Origin: Candidatus Parvarchaeota archaeon
GTDB taxonomy: Archaea > Nanobdellota > Nanobdellia > Parvarchaeales > Parvarchaeaceae
Assembly: GCA_023380435.1 (NCBI GenBank)
Contig: JAMCRB010000038.1
Span: 1-6,251, forward strand
Reading direction: 5' to 3'
DNA: 6,251 nt
The translations under genes and the position numbers were made by a program. Below the pieces are notes generated by a model that was not told the origin of the DNA, ran no database searches, and saw only the letters and a list, made by a program, of their open reading frames with translations. Below, piece after piece: positions 5,664 through 6,251 of this stretch (position 1 is the first letter of the stretch; each line of letters begins with the position of its first letter).

Positions 5664-6251
5664 TTACTGATTTTTGGCTACCGCTAACCTGCTATGACTA
5701 CCAGACGAAGTTATTTGGATACTGTAAAAAACCTCAAAGCATGCCGCGGTAAACGACATTATGACATACGATAGAAGGATGCTGCCTATAAGGTAGCGGT
5801 AGCCGATTCCGATGCCCGAAAATGCAGTCACCACGATGTAAAGAACCAGTAGAAGTATCGCTATAAAAATAAGAAAAAGCAGCAATGCCTTCGTAAAATG
5901 TGATTTTGCGGAATCGCGGGAAAATTTGGACGCTTCAAAGAAATTCGCACCTTTGTATACGGTAGACGAATCCATAAAGATATAAAGCGGCCCCAATATC
6001 AAGCCGGGAACAACCAAAAGTATAAGCCCTCCGATAGCCACCAGATATTTAAAAAACGTGGCGACGAAGAACCTTGGATAATTCCTGGCTGCGGATTTAA
6101 GCATGTCGATTGTTTTCGTCCGTTTATCGTGGCCTTTCTTTATGTAAAGTTCCAATTCCAGCAGGAAAATCGTTATAAAAACCGAGATCACGAATAAACT
6201 TAAGTATAAGTTTGCATCTGACTGCGTTTCGGGCGTCCTTATATTTGCCAG
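5664..6251 (-). CDS. Polytopic membrane protein, 5'-partial (DUF975/GPDPase-membrane-domain-like)
   Basis: The frame is open from the right edge (6251) to TAA at 5666-5664, giving 195 residues without the N-terminus. A GTG at 6191 is an internal Val rather than a needed start, because 20 further in-frame codons precede it with no stop. Counting from the window edge, hydrophobic segments lie at about 16-36, 61-93 (a long or paired segment with the hinge LLVVPGLILGPLY), 121-145 and 150-178. Between the second and third is a soluble loop with KGANFFEASKFSRDSAKSHF. A Pro-Gly hinge followed by a loop with EA..FS..S.K..F resembles the broad group of membrane proteins annotated as YciC/DUF975 or the membrane domain of glycerophosphodiester phosphodiesterases. 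That match is by pattern only. There is no catalytic motif and no clear function. It is separated from rpoH by its own probable terminator, so it is probably not part of the polymerase operon. Confidence 0.8.
   Translation of the reverse strand: MANIRTPETQSDANLYLSLFVISVFITIFLLELELYIKKGHDKRTKTIDMLKSAARNYPRFFVATFFKYLVAIGGLILLVVPGLILGPLYIFMDSSTVYKGANFFEASKFSRDSAKSHFTKALLLFLIFIAILLLVLYIVVTAFSGIGIGYRYLIGSILLSYVIMSFTAACFEVFYSIQITSSGSHSRLAVAKNQ

Noticed and set aside
6189..6191. GTG as the start of the membrane protein
   Set aside because: The frame continues upstream to the window edge without a stop, and the added residues extend the first membrane segment, so the gene is more likely 5'-partial.
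1..6251. tRNA/rRNA genes, CRISPR arrays, insertion sequences, defence genes
   Set aside because: Apart from 100 intergenic bases the window is filled by five coding regions; no repeat arrays, transposase motifs or RNA gene signatures were seen.

Overview
The window is archaeal. It carries the 5' part of the RNA polymerase operon on the minus strand, in the order rpoH, rpoB'' (rpoB2), rpoB' (rpoB1), rpoA' (rpoA1). The evidence is a stand-alone subunit H, a catalytic beta-like subunit split into two genes at the point known from methanogens, Archaeoglobus and halophiles, a consensus archaeal BRE/TATA promoter, and heavy use of ATA (Ile) and AGA/AGG (Arg) codons. Many substitutions at normally near-invariant positions suggest a fast-evolving lineage, possibly DPANN/Micrarchaeota-like. 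That placement is a guess; no 16S rRNA or ribosomal protein is present to confirm it.

Layout, reading the minus strand from the right edge: (1) 6251-5664, the C-terminal 195 residues of a polytopic membrane protein that runs in from outside the window; (2) 5663-5564, a 100-bp intergenic region holding a T-rich probable terminator, a short inverted repeat, a BRE/TATA promoter and a Shine-Dalgarno site; (3) 5563-5330 rpoH with a TTG start; (4) 5333-3846 rpoB''; (5) 3849-2047 rpoB'; (6) 2050-1 rpoA', cut by the left edge after residue 683. All three gene junctions inside the operon are 4-base overlaps (GTGA, ATGA, ATGA), so the four genes are almost certainly co-transcribed and translationally coupled. 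No gene-free stretch exceeds 100 bases, and all longer plus-strand open frames are antisense shadows.

Together the genes encode most of the polymerase catalytic core. B'' gives the protrusion, lobe and first half of the fork; B' gives the rest of the fork, the hybrid-binding domain, the active-site lysines and the wall/anchor/clamp parts; A' gives the clamp core and the Mg2+-binding aspartates; H sits at the jaw. The rest of A' (bridge helix) and A'' (trigger loop) should lie beyond the left edge.

No new gene system is visible. The unusual feature is the protein chemistry. The absolutely required residues are present: the A' DFDGD aspartates, the two B' lysines, and the arginine and glutamine of the B' loop. 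Several almost universal neighbours are changed, though: the B' zinc ribbon is CxxC...CxxD, the RHGQKG histidine is Ser, the GPN asparagine of the B'' fork is Lys, and the proline after the A' catalytic motif is Leu. Comparisons to family consensus are from memory, not from an alignment.
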